DNA from: Nocardiopsis_B mangrovi
GTDB taxonomy: Bacteria; Actinomycetota; Actinomycetes; Streptosporangiales; Streptosporangiaceae
DNA length: 64,000 bases
Assembly (NCBI RefSeq): GCF_042653925.1
Contig: NZ_JBHSFQ010000023.1
Span: 40,822 to 104,821 of the forward strand
Direction: 5' to 3'
Shown one piece after another: positions 8,081 through 15,899 of this stretch (position 1 is the stretch's first letter; each line of letters begins with the position of its first letter). The notes below the pieces were generated by a model. The model did no database searches, was not told where the DNA came from, and saw nothing but the letters and a program-made list of their open reading frames with translations. The translations under genes were made by a program, and so were the position numbers.

Positions 8081-9577
8081 TCACGGCGCCAGGTCCGCCA
8101 CCGCCCGGCGCAGCCGCCCCAGAGCCGACCGCCACAGGGGCGTCGGCATCGCGAAGGACAGCCGGGAGTGGTATCCGCGCCGCCGCCACCACGCCTCGTC
8201 CTTCCCGAAGGCCGGCGCGGGCAGCGTCTGCAGGCCGTGCCGGCGGAAGAGCTCGTGCGCGGTGGCGAGGTGGTCGAGGCCCGCCAGCCCCGGAATCCGA
8301 ACGAAGGTGTTGAAATCCCCGCGCCACGCGGGCACGTCGGCGACCAGGTCCGGGAACTCGGTGGAGAGGACGGCCGCGTTCTCCGCCAGGGTTCGCCTGA
8401 TCCCCATACGCCAGGCGGCCAGGCCGTCGGCGGTCACCGGGTCGGTCAGCTCCGCCCCGGCCGTGTCGAGGAATCTCGCCAGATCCGGCATGACGGCGAC
8501 ATAGGAGGCGAGCAGTTCATGCAGGTCCGACCATCGACGGCGGAGAGCGGCGGAGAGGTCTGCCCGCGCATGGTGAGGGGCGCCCGATGCGGCCGCCCCG
8601 TCGCGCACGCGGTCTCCCGCGCCGTCCGTGGCCGCCGAGAGCAGGCGGTCCAAGAGCAGCATCGGCGCGGCGAAGGCCGGAGACGACGGCGCTTGGAGTT
8701 CGTTCGCCCTGCTCAGCCGGGTGACGAGGGCGTCGTCCGCGATGAGCCAGCCCACGCGGAAACCGGGAACCGCACGCGCCTTGGACATGCTGCCGATGGT
8801 CACGAGTCCCTCGCCGTAGGACTCCTCGTCGGCGATCGACAGCAGATGGGGGATCGCGTCGCTGGCGCTCACGTCGGAGGAGACCAGGTCGTGCAGGAGC
8901 ATCACCTTCCGGTCCCGCGCCCAGGCCACGAGCCGGCGCAGCTCGGCCTCGCCGTAGAACTCGCCGCTCGGATTGTTGAAGGTGTTGAGGTAGCACACCC
9001 GGGTGTCGTCGTCGGCGGCGGCGATCAGCTCGTCCACGGTGGGCAGCCAGCGCCCCGACACGAGGGATTCGACCTCGGTGATGTCGAACCCGCACCGCGC
9101 CAGAGCCGCGCCGGCGAGGGGGAAGGTGGGAACGGGCACGAGCGCGCCGGGCCCGCTCCCCTGGACCGGGGCGGATGCGCTCGCGCGCAGGCCTGCGGCG
9201 GCGAGGGAGAGGGCTGCGCTCGCTCCCGCGGTGACGATCACGTTGCGCACGTCGATCGCGACGCGGCCGTCCCCGCGGCTCCGCTCATACGCCGCGATCG
9301 CGGCCCGGCCGATCAGGTGGCCGCTCGGACCGTCGTAATCGTGCCAGAAGAGCGGATCGGCGGCGGCGTCGAGCGCGAACCGGATCAGCTTCTCCGGCGG
9401 TTCCACGTGGTTGATCCCGGAGGAGAGGTTGACGACGTCCTCGCCGAGACCCCGCCGGGTGTAGGCGACGAGTTCCGCCTCGTCGTAATTGACCTCGTCG
9501 ACGTCGAGCATGAATCGCCACGGCCGGAACGGAGGAAGCAGCGGGTCGTCGTCCGAACCGCGGAGTGCTACTCGCAC
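8081..9577 (-). CDS. PLP-dependent class I/II aminotransferase-fold enzyme
   Basis: 498 aa, fold type I. The Schiff-base lysine is in SMSKARAVPGFRVGW at about residue 265, with NTFNNPSGEFYG as the NPxG-like motif and LLHDLVSSD in place of the usual D-x-x-Y. A Gly/Ala-rich insert lies around 310-330, and total length exceeds the usual 400. The GTG start has GAGGAG at 6 nt. It is 48 nt downstream of the 2OG hydroxylase on the same strand. In viomycin and streptothricin pathways an arginine hydroxylase is paired with a PLP enzyme of this fold (VioD, OrfR) that cyclises hydroxy-arginine. That pairing suggests cyclisation or transamination of a hydroxylated amino acid, which is inference. Confidence 0.75.
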   Translation of the reverse strand: MRVALRGSDDDPLLPPFRPWRFMLDVDEVNYDEAELVAYTRRGLGEDVVNLSSGINHVEPPEKLIRFALDAAADPLFWHDYDGPSGHLIGRAAIAAYERSRGDGRVAIDVRNVIVTAGASAALSLAAAGLRASASAPVQGSGPGALVPVPTFPLAGAALARCGFDITEVESLVSGRWLPTVDELIAAADDDTRVCYLNTFNNPSGEFYGEAELRRLVAWARDRKVMLLHDLVSSDVSASDAIPHLLSIADEESYGEGLVTIGSMSKARAVPGFRVGWLIADDALVTRLSRANELQAPSSPAFAAPMLLLDRLLSAATDGAGDRVRDGAAASGAPHHARADLSAALRRRWSDLHELLASYVAVMPDLARFLDTAGAELTDPVTADGLAAWRMGIRRTLAENAAVLSTEFPDLVADVPAWRGDFNTFVRIPGLAGLDHLATAHELFRRHGLQTLPAPAFGKDEAWWRRRGYHSRLSFAMPTPLWRSALGRLRRAVADLAP

Positions 9578-9625
9578 GCGTCTCTCCTCATGGGTGAAGG
9601 GTCATCGAGCTCCCCGCTGCCTGTG

Positions 9626-10612
9626 TCAGATGATCCGCCCGGCCCTGCGCCGGTACGCGGGGACCGACGAGCAGACCATGGTCCGCATCAGCCACCGGTC
9701 GGCCCCGTCGTAGCGGGCGTCGAAGGACGTGCGGGCGTGGACGACGCGCCGGTTGTCCAGCAGGAGCAGATCACCCTGTTCCAGGACATGCCCCGCCTTG
9801 ACGCGGTCGAGGGCGCCGGCGAGCAGGGCCAGCGCTTCCGCCGCCTCGTGGTCTCCCGGGTCGGAGGGGGTCAGGTAGTGCGCGTCGTAGCAGATCTCCG
9901 GGGCGTGCGCCGGACCGGAGATGACGGCGGTGACCGCGGCCCGCGGGGTTTGGAGGACGTGGGCGGTGTCGGGCGCCATCGCGAAACGCGGCTCGCGAAG
10001 GACGGCGCCGGCCGCGTCGGGCAGCCGGAGGTCGCGGACGCCCGCGAATTCGGTCACGGCGCTCGTATCACCGCGCACGCACAGCAGGCCGAAGTGGTCG
10101 CACCGGTCCGCTGTGAAACCGTCCTCGACATGCCAGTCGAGTGTCCCCTTGCTGCTCTCGCCCGTCTGGGTGTGCTCCATCCTCGACACGGGGACGACGT
10201 GCTGGACGATTCTCCCCTCGTACAGGGTCCGGAAATTGAACGGCTCACCCACAAGGCCCATGACCCCCAGCAGGAGCAGGGCGGCGGCCTGGGATTCCGG
10301 CGAGCCGAACGGGGCGGTCGACGAGGCGGGCGTCCTCTCGAATTCCGTCTCCCGCGGTATGAGGCCCCGCACGAGGTGGACATCGCTCTCGGGGGGATCG
10401 CTCCGGAACTCGTGCAGCGACCGCAGCAGGCCTTCGGGGAGCAGGCCCGGCACCCCGGCGGCCACGGAGACGATTTCATCCGGGGACGCCTCGTTCATGT
10501 CGCGGCCGTCGATCCGGTTCCGCAGCCCCGCCCAGATGCGCCCGGCCTCGGCCTCGCTCACCTGGAGGACATGCCGCCGGGGGAGAGCCGTACGCACAGA
10601 GAATTCTGACAT
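9626..10612 (-). CDS. Fe(II)/2-oxoglutarate amino-acid beta-hydroxylase, AsnO/VioC/OrfP type
   Basis: 328 aa. The metal triad uses His-x-Glu, seen in LDWHVEDGF at about residue 160, instead of the common His-x-Asp. The distal His is in RRVVHARTSF near 292, followed by an Arg for 2-oxoglutarate (RYDGADRWLMRTM). HxE is characteristic of the clavaminate-synthase-like group that hydroxylates free Asn or Arg (AsnO, VioC, OrfP). The start at 10612 was chosen over an upstream in-frame ATG at 10636 because GAGGGG lies 6 nt before it. It is first in a two-gene operon with the PLP enzyme. Confidence 0.82.
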   Translation of the reverse strand: MSEFSVRTALPRRHVLQVSEAEAGRIWAGLRNRIDGRDMNEASPDEIVSVAAGVPGLLPEGLLRSLHEFRSDPPESDVHLVRGLIPRETEFERTPASSTAPFGSPESQAAALLLLGVMGLVGEPFNFRTLYEGRIVQHVVPVSRMEHTQTGESSKGTLDWHVEDGFTADRCDHFGLLCVRGDTSAVTEFAGVRDLRLPDAAGAVLREPRFAMAPDTAHVLQTPRAAVTAVISGPAHAPEICYDAHYLTPSDPGDHEAAEALALLAGALDRVKAGHVLEQGDLLLLDNRRVVHARTSFDARYDGADRWLMRTMVCSSVPAYRRRAGRII

Positions 10613-10988
10613 ATGAAACCCCTCGTCCCTGATCAAGAAAACAGAAGAATTGGGGACCGGTCATGAATTGATATTAGCAATATCGAACCCCCGGATCAAT
10701 GGAAGGAGGCACCCGGAATCCCTTGCCCCGCCACCCGGCCCTTGATACGATTCATAAATAGAAGGACCTTGTGCGCACCCTCACGGCGATCCGGCCGTGA
10801 CCAGGCACCGAGCCGACCTAAACCCCCCATTCTCGGACCGCCGGCCCCTTGTCTTCATCGAATTGCACGATCCCGGTACGCCCGGTCGCGATTTGCCTTG
10901 CATTCGATCATCCAGAGGCGGGACCTGCGTCGTCACAGCTCGCTACGATCCGCATTCGAATCGTACACCTGAAGGGATTTCCAGCGCC
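10613..10988. other. AT-richer divergent control region
   Basis: This 376-bp gap separates the minus-strand hydroxylase operon from the plus-strand diaminopropionate genes. It is clearly less GC-rich than its surroundings, as expected for two divergent promoters. A TTGATA-like box and CATAAATAGA lie near 10742-10762. The inverted repeat at 10670-10684 is listed separately. No small gene is supported. Confidence 0.5.
10670..10684. promoter_or_regulatory. Inverted repeat GATATT-AGC-AATATC, possible operator
   Basis: A perfect 6+6 palindrome with a 3-nt spacer, extended by one more matched position on each side with one mismatch. It lies 58 bp upstream of the hydroxylase start. It is AT-rich in a GC-rich genome and sits in a divergent promoter region. 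The binding protein is unknown. Confidence 0.35.
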
Positions 10989-12059
10989 ATGACCGAAAGA
11001 GGCCAGCAGACCGATAAGTTGACCGAACCGCATTTCACCGTCATTTCAGCGCCCGATATAGAATCCATTATATCCGGACAGGAGAAGCGGATCGTCGACG
11101 TGGTGGAGAACACGTATATCCAGCACGCGTCCGGCGGGTCCGTGAATCCACCATCCTATTTCCTCCGATTTCCGGAACAGCCCGGAGACAGGATCATCGC
11201 CCTTCCCTCGTCCTTGGGCGGAGACGACGGACTACACGGAATAAAATGGGTCTCCAGTTTTCCCGATAACGTTCCCGGAGGGATATCGCGCGCCTCTGCC
11301 GCGCTCATCCTCAACGACCGGAGAACCGGATATCCGTTCGCCTGCCTGGAGGGTTCCGTCATCAGCGCGAACCGGACCGCGGCGTCGGCCGCGCTCGCGG
11401 TACTGAGGATCAGATCAGGTCAGCGGCCCCCCCGAACCGCCGGATTCCTGGGAACCGGTCCGATAGCGCGCAGCGTCCACCGCTACCTCCGCGCAGTCGG
11501 GATCCGACTGGAACGCCTCAGTATCCACGACACCGTTCCCGAACGGTCCGCGGCATTTCGCCGGCATCTGGTCTCATCGGGCGTTCCCGGGCCCGATGTG
11601 CACATCGCGTCCGGTGCGGAGGACGTCATCCGCTCATCGGATCTGGTGATCCTCGCGACAACGGCGGCGGAACCGCACATCGAATCCCCGGCCTGGTTCT
11701 CACACAATCCATTGGTCCTGAACATCTCCCTGCGGGACCTCTCCCCCGCCGTCATCCTGTCCGCGGTGAACATCGTGGACGACGTCGACCACTGCCTGCG
11801 GGAGAGGACCTCCCCGCACCTCACCGAACTGGAACAGGGCAACCGTGATTTCGTCGACGGCACCATAGCCGACGTCATCGGCGGCCGGTGCGAATTCGCA
11901 TCGGACAAGCCGGTGGTCTTCTCTCCTTTCGGGCTCGGCGTGCTCGACCTCGCTCTCGGGAGATACGTGCACGACCAAGCGCGGTTCCAGGGAACCGCGC
12001 GCGTCATCGATGGTTTCCACCCTTCCGCACGGGGAGACGGGAACGGTCAGGGGAACTAG
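10989..12059 (+). CDS. sbnB: 2,3-Diaminopropionate biosynthesis protein SbnB-like (ornithine cyclodeaminase family)
   Basis: 356 aa of the ornithine cyclodeaminase/mu-crystallin family. The NAD-binding loop GFLGTGPIARSV is at about residue 151, with substrate-side motifs GIKWVSSFPDNV and SANRTAASAALA as in SbnB. SbnB oxidatively cleaves N-(1-amino-1-carboxy-2-ethyl)-glutamate to L-2,3-diaminopropionate and 2-oxoglutarate. The ATG at 10989 is preferred because the longer open frame upstream is not protein-like; AAGGG lies 12 nt upstream, a slightly long gap. sbnA follows after one base. The orthologue in viomycin clusters is VioK. Confidence 0.88.
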   Translation: MTERGQQTDKLTEPHFTVISAPDIESIISGQEKRIVDVVENTYIQHASGGSVNPPSYFLRFPEQPGDRIIALPSSLGGDDGLHGIKWVSSFPDNVPGGISRASAALILNDRRTGYPFACLEGSVISANRTAASAALAVLRIRSGQRPPRTAGFLGTGPIARSVHRYLRAVGIRLERLSIHDTVPERSAAFRRHLVSSGVPGPDVHIASGAEDVIRSSDLVILATTAAEPHIESPAWFSHNPLVLNISLRDLSPAVILSAVNIVDDVDHCLRERTSPHLTELEQGNRDFVDGTIADVIGGRCEFASDKPVVFSPFGLGVLDLALGRYVHDQARFQGTARVIDGFHPSARGDGNGQGN

Positions 12060-12060
12060 G

Positions 12061-13029
12061 ATGCCGATCATCAGCCAGCCGCAGGACTATACCGACGAGG
12101 ACTTGTACGTCGACTTGGATCCGCTTCTCGGTGTCCCTTTGTACGTCAAATGCGAGGGCGTCAATTTCGCCGGATCCGTGAAGATCAAAACGGCCAGATC
12201 CCTGATAGACGCCGCGGAGCGCGAGCGCCGCCTGTCCCCGGACTCCGTACTGGTCGAATCATCGTCCGGAAACCTGGGAGTGGCGATCAGCATGATCGCC
12301 GCGAACAGGGGGATCCCGTTCCTGTGCGTCACGGACCCCAAGTGCAATCCGGCGAGCATTCGACTCATGGAAGCCTACGGCGCCACTGTCCACATCGTGC
12401 GGGACCAGGATCCGAACGGCGGATTCCTGGGCGCGAGAATAGCCCACATCAAGAAGATCACCGCGACCGACAGCAGATACGTCTGGCTCAATCAGTACGA
12501 GAACCCGGCGAATTGGCGAATACATTTCCACGAGACCGCGCGTGCGATCCGCAGAGCGTTCCCCAATCTGAAGGTCCTCTTCATCGGCGCGGGTACGACC
12601 GGCACCCTCATGGGGTGCGCCCGATACTTCAAGGACACGGCGAGCGGGGTCACCGTCGTGGCCGTGGACGCGGCGGGGTCTGTCATCTTCGGCGGTCCTG
12701 AGCGGCCGCGGATGATCCCGGGGGTCGGTATGAGCATCCGCCCTCCGCTGCTCGACGAGGCGGTCGTCGACGACGTGGTGCGGGTCGCCGAGATCGACGC
12801 GATCAGGATGTGCCGCCGCCTGGCCGAGTGCGGCTTCCTGTTCGGGGGGTCGACGGGAACGGTGGTGAGCGGAGCACAGCACTGGCTCAAGGAGAACCGG
12901 ACCTATCCACATGGGGACGCCGTGGCGATCGCACCCGACCTCGGCGAACGCTACCTCGACTCGATCTACGACGACGCCTGGGTCGCCCGCCACTTCGCCG
13001 ACCCCCCGGGCCCGGTATCGGCCCTATGA
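12061..13029 (+). CDS. sbnA: 2,3-Diaminopropionate biosynthesis protein SbnA-like (cysteine synthase family)
   Basis: 322 aa PLP enzyme of the O-acetylserine sulfhydrylase fold. The PLP lysine is K41 in FAGSVKIKTA, the Asn loop is SSSGNLGVAIS, and GAGTTGTLMG binds the PLP phosphate. SbnA condenses O-phospho-L-serine with L-glutamate, giving the substrate of SbnB. Start ATG follows the sbnB stop by 1 nt with AGGGGA upstream. The pair commits this cluster to L-Dap, which is a building block in viomycin/capreomycin, zwittermicin and staphyloferrin B. Confidence 0.9.
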   Translation: MPIISQPQDYTDEDLYVDLDPLLGVPLYVKCEGVNFAGSVKIKTARSLIDAAERERRLSPDSVLVESSSGNLGVAISMIAANRGIPFLCVTDPKCNPASIRLMEAYGATVHIVRDQDPNGGFLGARIAHIKKITATDSRYVWLNQYENPANWRIHFHETARAIRRAFPNLKVLFIGAGTTGTLMGCARYFKDTASGVTVVAVDAAGSVIFGGPERPRMIPGVGMSIRPPLLDEAVVDDVVRVAEIDAIRMCRRLAECGFLFGGSTGTVVSGAQHWLKENRTYPHGDAVAIAPDLGERYLDSIYDDAWVARHFADPPGPVSAL

Positions 13030-13134
13030 GGAGGCCGACGCATCCACGGGGCCCGGTCCTCGGCCGGCGCCCCTGGTATCGGGAACAGGGGTGGGATAGC
13101 GTTCATCCCCTATCAGCGCCGAGGTGACCGCACC

Positions 13135-13362
13135 ATGTCGAAGAACCTGTGGAACCTGGCCAAGGTGCTCTTCTGTCTCGGCGTCGTCCTGCTGGCCGGC
13201 TTCTGGCTGCCGGCGGACCCACCCGGCGGCGACGTATGGTGGCTGTCCTGGGAGATGCTGGTCGCCGCCGTGGCCTTCCTGATACTCGCCTACACCCTGC
13301 CACCGCTGCCCTGGCGCCTCCGCCGCCGTCCCCGACCTGAGAACGACACCGACGACGACTAG
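13135..13362 (+). CDS. Small two-helix membrane protein
   Basis: 75 aa with two hydrophobic stretches (LFCLGVVLLAGFWL and MLVAAVAFLILAYTL) and a basic then acidic tail (RRRPRPENDTDDD). ATG at 13135 has a GAGGTGAC upstream. There is no recognisable family. It lies between sbnA and tRNA-Pro and probably has no link to the biosynthetic cluster. Confidence 0.55.
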   Translation: MSKNLWNLAKVLFCLGVVLLAGFWLPADPPGGDVWWLSWEMLVAAVAFLILAYTLPPLPWRLRRRPRPENDTDDD

Positions 13363-13481
13363 TGCCCGGACCGTTCACGGGGTCATCGCCGGGCGCGGGC
13401 CTCCCGCCCGCGCTCCGATCCCCTGCGCCGCGCACCGAGGAAGACGACAGAGCACCGCTACTGGTAATCGGAGGGGTCGTC

Positions 13482-13694
13482 TTGAGCGATCAGCAGTTCT
13501 TCTGGGAGTTCACCGAGGTCTTCGTGCCGATGGAGGATGGCGAGTATGCGGGCGCCACGGGCCTCGCGGACACTCTCGACGCCGAGGGGAGCGACGGTTA
13601 CGACGTGGTGTCGGTCGACTGGCGCGCCCGCCGCGGCGACGAGGAGGGCGTCCGGGTACTGCTGAAGAGAGCGACCGGACACCGCGACCTGTAA
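13482..13694 (+). CDS. Small hypothetical acidic protein
   Basis: 70 aa, beginning SDQQFFWEFTEVFVPMEDGE after the start codon. I chose the TTG at 13482 because GGAGGGG lies 6 nt upstream. A GTG at 13362, overlapping the stop of the membrane-protein gene by one base, would add 40 low-complexity residues. No family recognised. Confidence 0.5.
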   Translation: MSDQQFFWEFTEVFVPMEDGEYAGATGLADTLDAEGSDGYDVVSVDWRARRGDEEGVRVLLKRATGHRDL

Positions 13695-13758
13695 CGCGAC
13701 GTCGGCGCCACCGGGCAGCAAGGTCATTACCCAGTCCTTGCCCACGTGGTACGGAAAA

Positions 13759-13785
13759 GCCCACCACCCGATTCGGATGGTGGGC
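13759..13785 (-). terminator. Rho-independent terminator of tRNA-Pro
   Basis: GCCCACCA (13759-13766) and TGGTGGGC (13778-13785) pair perfectly, with an inner CCG/CGG pairing. Read on the minus strand the stem is followed at once by CTTTTCC. It lies 21 bp beyond the 3' end of the tRNA. Confidence 0.75.
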
Positions 13786-13806
13786 ATGTAAGCTGCGCTT
13801 ACGCTG

Positions 13807-13880
13807 TCGGGACGGCGGGATTTGAACCCACGACCCCTTGACCCCCAGTCAAGTGCGCTGCCAAACTGCGCTACGTCCCG
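13807..13880 (-). tRNA. tRNA-Pro (anticodon GGG)
   Basis: On the minus strand the acceptor CGGGACG pairs with CGTCCCG, with A as discriminator. The anticodon arm CTTGA-CTGGGGG-TCAAG gives anticodon GGG, and the T arm carries GGTTCAAATCC. Length is 74 nt without an encoded CCA. Confidence 0.95.
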
Positions 13881-14129
13881 GTGTCCTGCGGGGACCTGGT
13901 CGGTTCCCCTCGAACGAGTAGAACTCTATCGCATCTCCGAGGCGGTTCGTGACAGGTTTTCCTCCGGGTGGCCCGTGCCTGGAGGGCGTGGCCGCCCGTG
14001 GCACGTGCCCGGGGGGCGAACGGGCGCGGGCGCGGAGATGTCCCCCGCTGCCGACGTGCCCGTACGGGGACTCGCCGTCGCGGTCCTGGGATGCGGGTCG
14101 GGCGATCCGCACCTGGTTACTGTGCACCC

Positions 14130-15173
14130 ATGGGGGCAGAGCGGCGGGATGAGAGCGCGGGCGGGTCCGCCGATGTGGAGGCTTCGCTGGCGCTGCTGGG
14201 GATGAGCGACGGGGTGTTCCACGCCCAGGCGCTGCACTTCGCCGCCGAGATGGGGATCGGGGATCTGCTCGCCGGCGGGCCGCGGGCCTCCGCCGAGCTC
14301 GCCGCGGCCACCTCGTGCGATCCCGATGTGCTGTACCGGATGCTGCGGATGCTGGCCGCGTGCGGGGTGTTCACCGAGACCGAGCCCGGGACGTTCGGGC
14401 TCACCGGGCTGGGCGGACCGCTTCGCTCGGACCATCCGCGCAGCGTCCGTTCCGTGCTCGCCATGAACGGGGTCCTGCTGCCGCTCGTCCTCGACGGGTG
14501 CCGGCACAGCCTGCGGACCGGGGAGTCGGCCTTCGCCGCGGTGATGGGCGAGCACTTCTTCGACCACTTGGCGCACGATGCCGGGCACGCCGGCGTGTTC
14601 GACGCCGCGATGGCCGAGCTGACGCGGGCCGTTCTCCCCGCCGTGCTGGACGCCTACGACTTCTCCGCTGCACGCAGGATCGTCGACGTCGGCGGCGGGT
14701 CCGGGGCACTGCTCAGCGCCGTGCTGCACGCCGCCCCCGACGCCACCGGGGTCGTCTTCGACACCCCGCACGTGGCCGACGCCGCCCGGGAGCGGATGCG
14801 CGCCGAGGGGCTCGCGGACCGCTGTACCGCCACCGGCGGCGACTTCTTCCGGGACGTGCCGCCGGGCGGCGACCTCTACCTGCTCAAGTGGATCCTGCAC
14901 AATTGGCCCGACGACCCGGCGGCGCGGATCCTGCGCCGCTGCCGGCGGGCCATGGGCGACGGTGCCCGGCTGCTGCTCATCGAATCCGTGCTGCCTCCCG
15001 GCGACACCTACCATCCGGCGAAGACCATGGACCTGTCCATGCTCGTCATCTCGGGAGGGCGGGAGCGGACCGGCGAAGAGTTCGCCGCGCTGCTCGCAGC
15101 CGCCGACATGCGGCTGGTCGGTGTGATCCCCACCGCCTCGCCCTACAGCCTCATCGAGGCCGTGCCCGCCTGA
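14130..15173 (+). CDS. SAM-dependent O-methyltransferase (acetylserotonin/hydroxyneurosporene type)
   Basis: 347 aa. An N-terminal dimerisation winged helix (ALHFAAEMGIGDLLAGGPRA) precedes the Rossmann methyltransferase. SAM motif I is VDVGGGSGALL at about 186. LKWILHNWPDD carries the catalytic His typical of plant-like small-molecule O-methyltransferases (Methyltransf_2). ATG at 14130 was chosen because the earlier open frame is arginine-rich and not protein-like. It is convergent with the SnoaL-like/type III PKS pair and could methylate a phenolic type III PKS product. Confidence 0.8.
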   Translation: MGAERRDESAGGSADVEASLALLGMSDGVFHAQALHFAAEMGIGDLLAGGPRASAELAAATSCDPDVLYRMLRMLAACGVFTETEPGTFGLTGLGGPLRSDHPRSVRSVLAMNGVLLPLVLDGCRHSLRTGESAFAAVMGEHFFDHLAHDAGHAGVFDAAMAELTRAVLPAVLDAYDFSAARRIVDVGGGSGALLSAVLHAAPDATGVVFDTPHVADAARERMRAEGLADRCTATGGDFFRDVPPGGDLYLLKWILHNWPDDPAARILRRCRRAMGDGARLLLIESVLPPGDTYHPAKTMDLSMLVISGGRERTGEEFAALLAAADMRLVGVIPTASPYSLIEAVPA

Positions 15174-15190
15174 GCGCCCTGCCCGCACCG

Positions 15191-15220
15191 CCCCCGGCCC
15201 CGGCCCCGGCCCCGGCCCCG
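15191..15220. repeat. Short tandem repeat (GGCCCC)n
   Basis: About four and a half GGCCCC units between two convergent genes. The minus strand has five runs of at least four Gs and could fold as a G-quadruplex. Confidence 0.8.
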
Positions 15221-15272
15221 AGACCGTACCCGGCTGAGTACGCCCGCCCTCCTGCGCCGCGGCCTTCGACGA

Positions 15273-15836
15273 TCACTCCCGCTCCGGGCCCGGCAGCGGC
15301 CGGGCGCCCTCGCCGATCCAGATCGGCGTGATGTCGACCGTCCGGATCCGCCATACCCCGCCCTCACGCCGGTAGGTGTGGTCGTAGTGTCCGCCCACCG
15401 ACCACCAGTCGGCGGGGTCGTCGGGACCGCGCAGATGGACCGCGTAGAGGTAGCAGCGGGACGACGCCGCATCGCCGTCGACGTCCACCTGGTGGTTGGT
15501 GATCAGGTGATGGGTGCGGTGGTACCGCCCCAGGTCCGCGGCCACGAACTCGGCGAGCCCGGCGCGCCCGCGGTGTTCGGCGCCGGGCATGCGCAGCGCA
15601 CCGTCGGCGGTGAACAACTCCGCGTAACCGGTGAAATCGCGTTCGTCGAGGCAGCGGGCGAAGCGGGCCAGGAGGTCGCCGATGTCCGCGCGGGCGAGCA
15701 TCGCGCGCAGGCGCGCCGTGTCGGCCGCGCCGATCGCACCGGTCCCGCCCGTCCCGCCGACCGCGTCGACCGTTCCGGCCGTGTCGATCGTTTCGGCCGT
15801 GTCCTCAGGTTCCCCGGTTCTCCCGGAATCCGTCAT
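15273..15836 (-). CDS. SnoaL-like/NTF2-fold protein
   Basis: 187 aa. After a low-complexity N-terminus the core reads IGDLLARFARCLDERDFTGY, then ELFTADGALRMPG, and ends with WRIRTVDITPIWI, the pattern of SnoaL_4 cone-shaped barrels used as ring-A hydroxylases, cyclases or isomerases in aromatic polyketide pathways. Start ATG at 15836 has GGAGG-like bases upstream. It lies 63 nt downstream of the type III PKS on the same strand, so it is likely a tailoring enzyme for its product. Confidence 0.7.
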   Translation of the reverse strand: MTDSGRTGEPEDTAETIDTAGTVDAVGGTGGTGAIGAADTARLRAMLARADIGDLLARFARCLDERDFTGYAELFTADGALRMPGAEHRGRAGLAEFVAADLGRYHRTHHLITNHQVDVDGDAASSRCYLYAVHLRGPDDPADWWSVGGHYDHTYRREGGVWRIRTVDITPIWIGEGARPLPGPERE

Positions 15837-15899
15837 CGCCGGCCCCCTGTCGCGACCTCCGCCCCGGCGCGCCCCGTCGGCCTCCACAACCGCGTCCCC

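Noticed and set aside
7355..10609. Very long open frame (over 1000 codons) on the plus strand
   Set aside because: It runs across the MFS end and antisense to the aminotransferase and hydroxylase genes. Its translation is Arg/Gly/Pro/His-rich; it is a GC-bias shadow.
13807..13880. tRNA-Pro as integration site for a genomic island
   Set aside because: No integrase gene and no second copy of the tRNA 3' end was noticed on either side.
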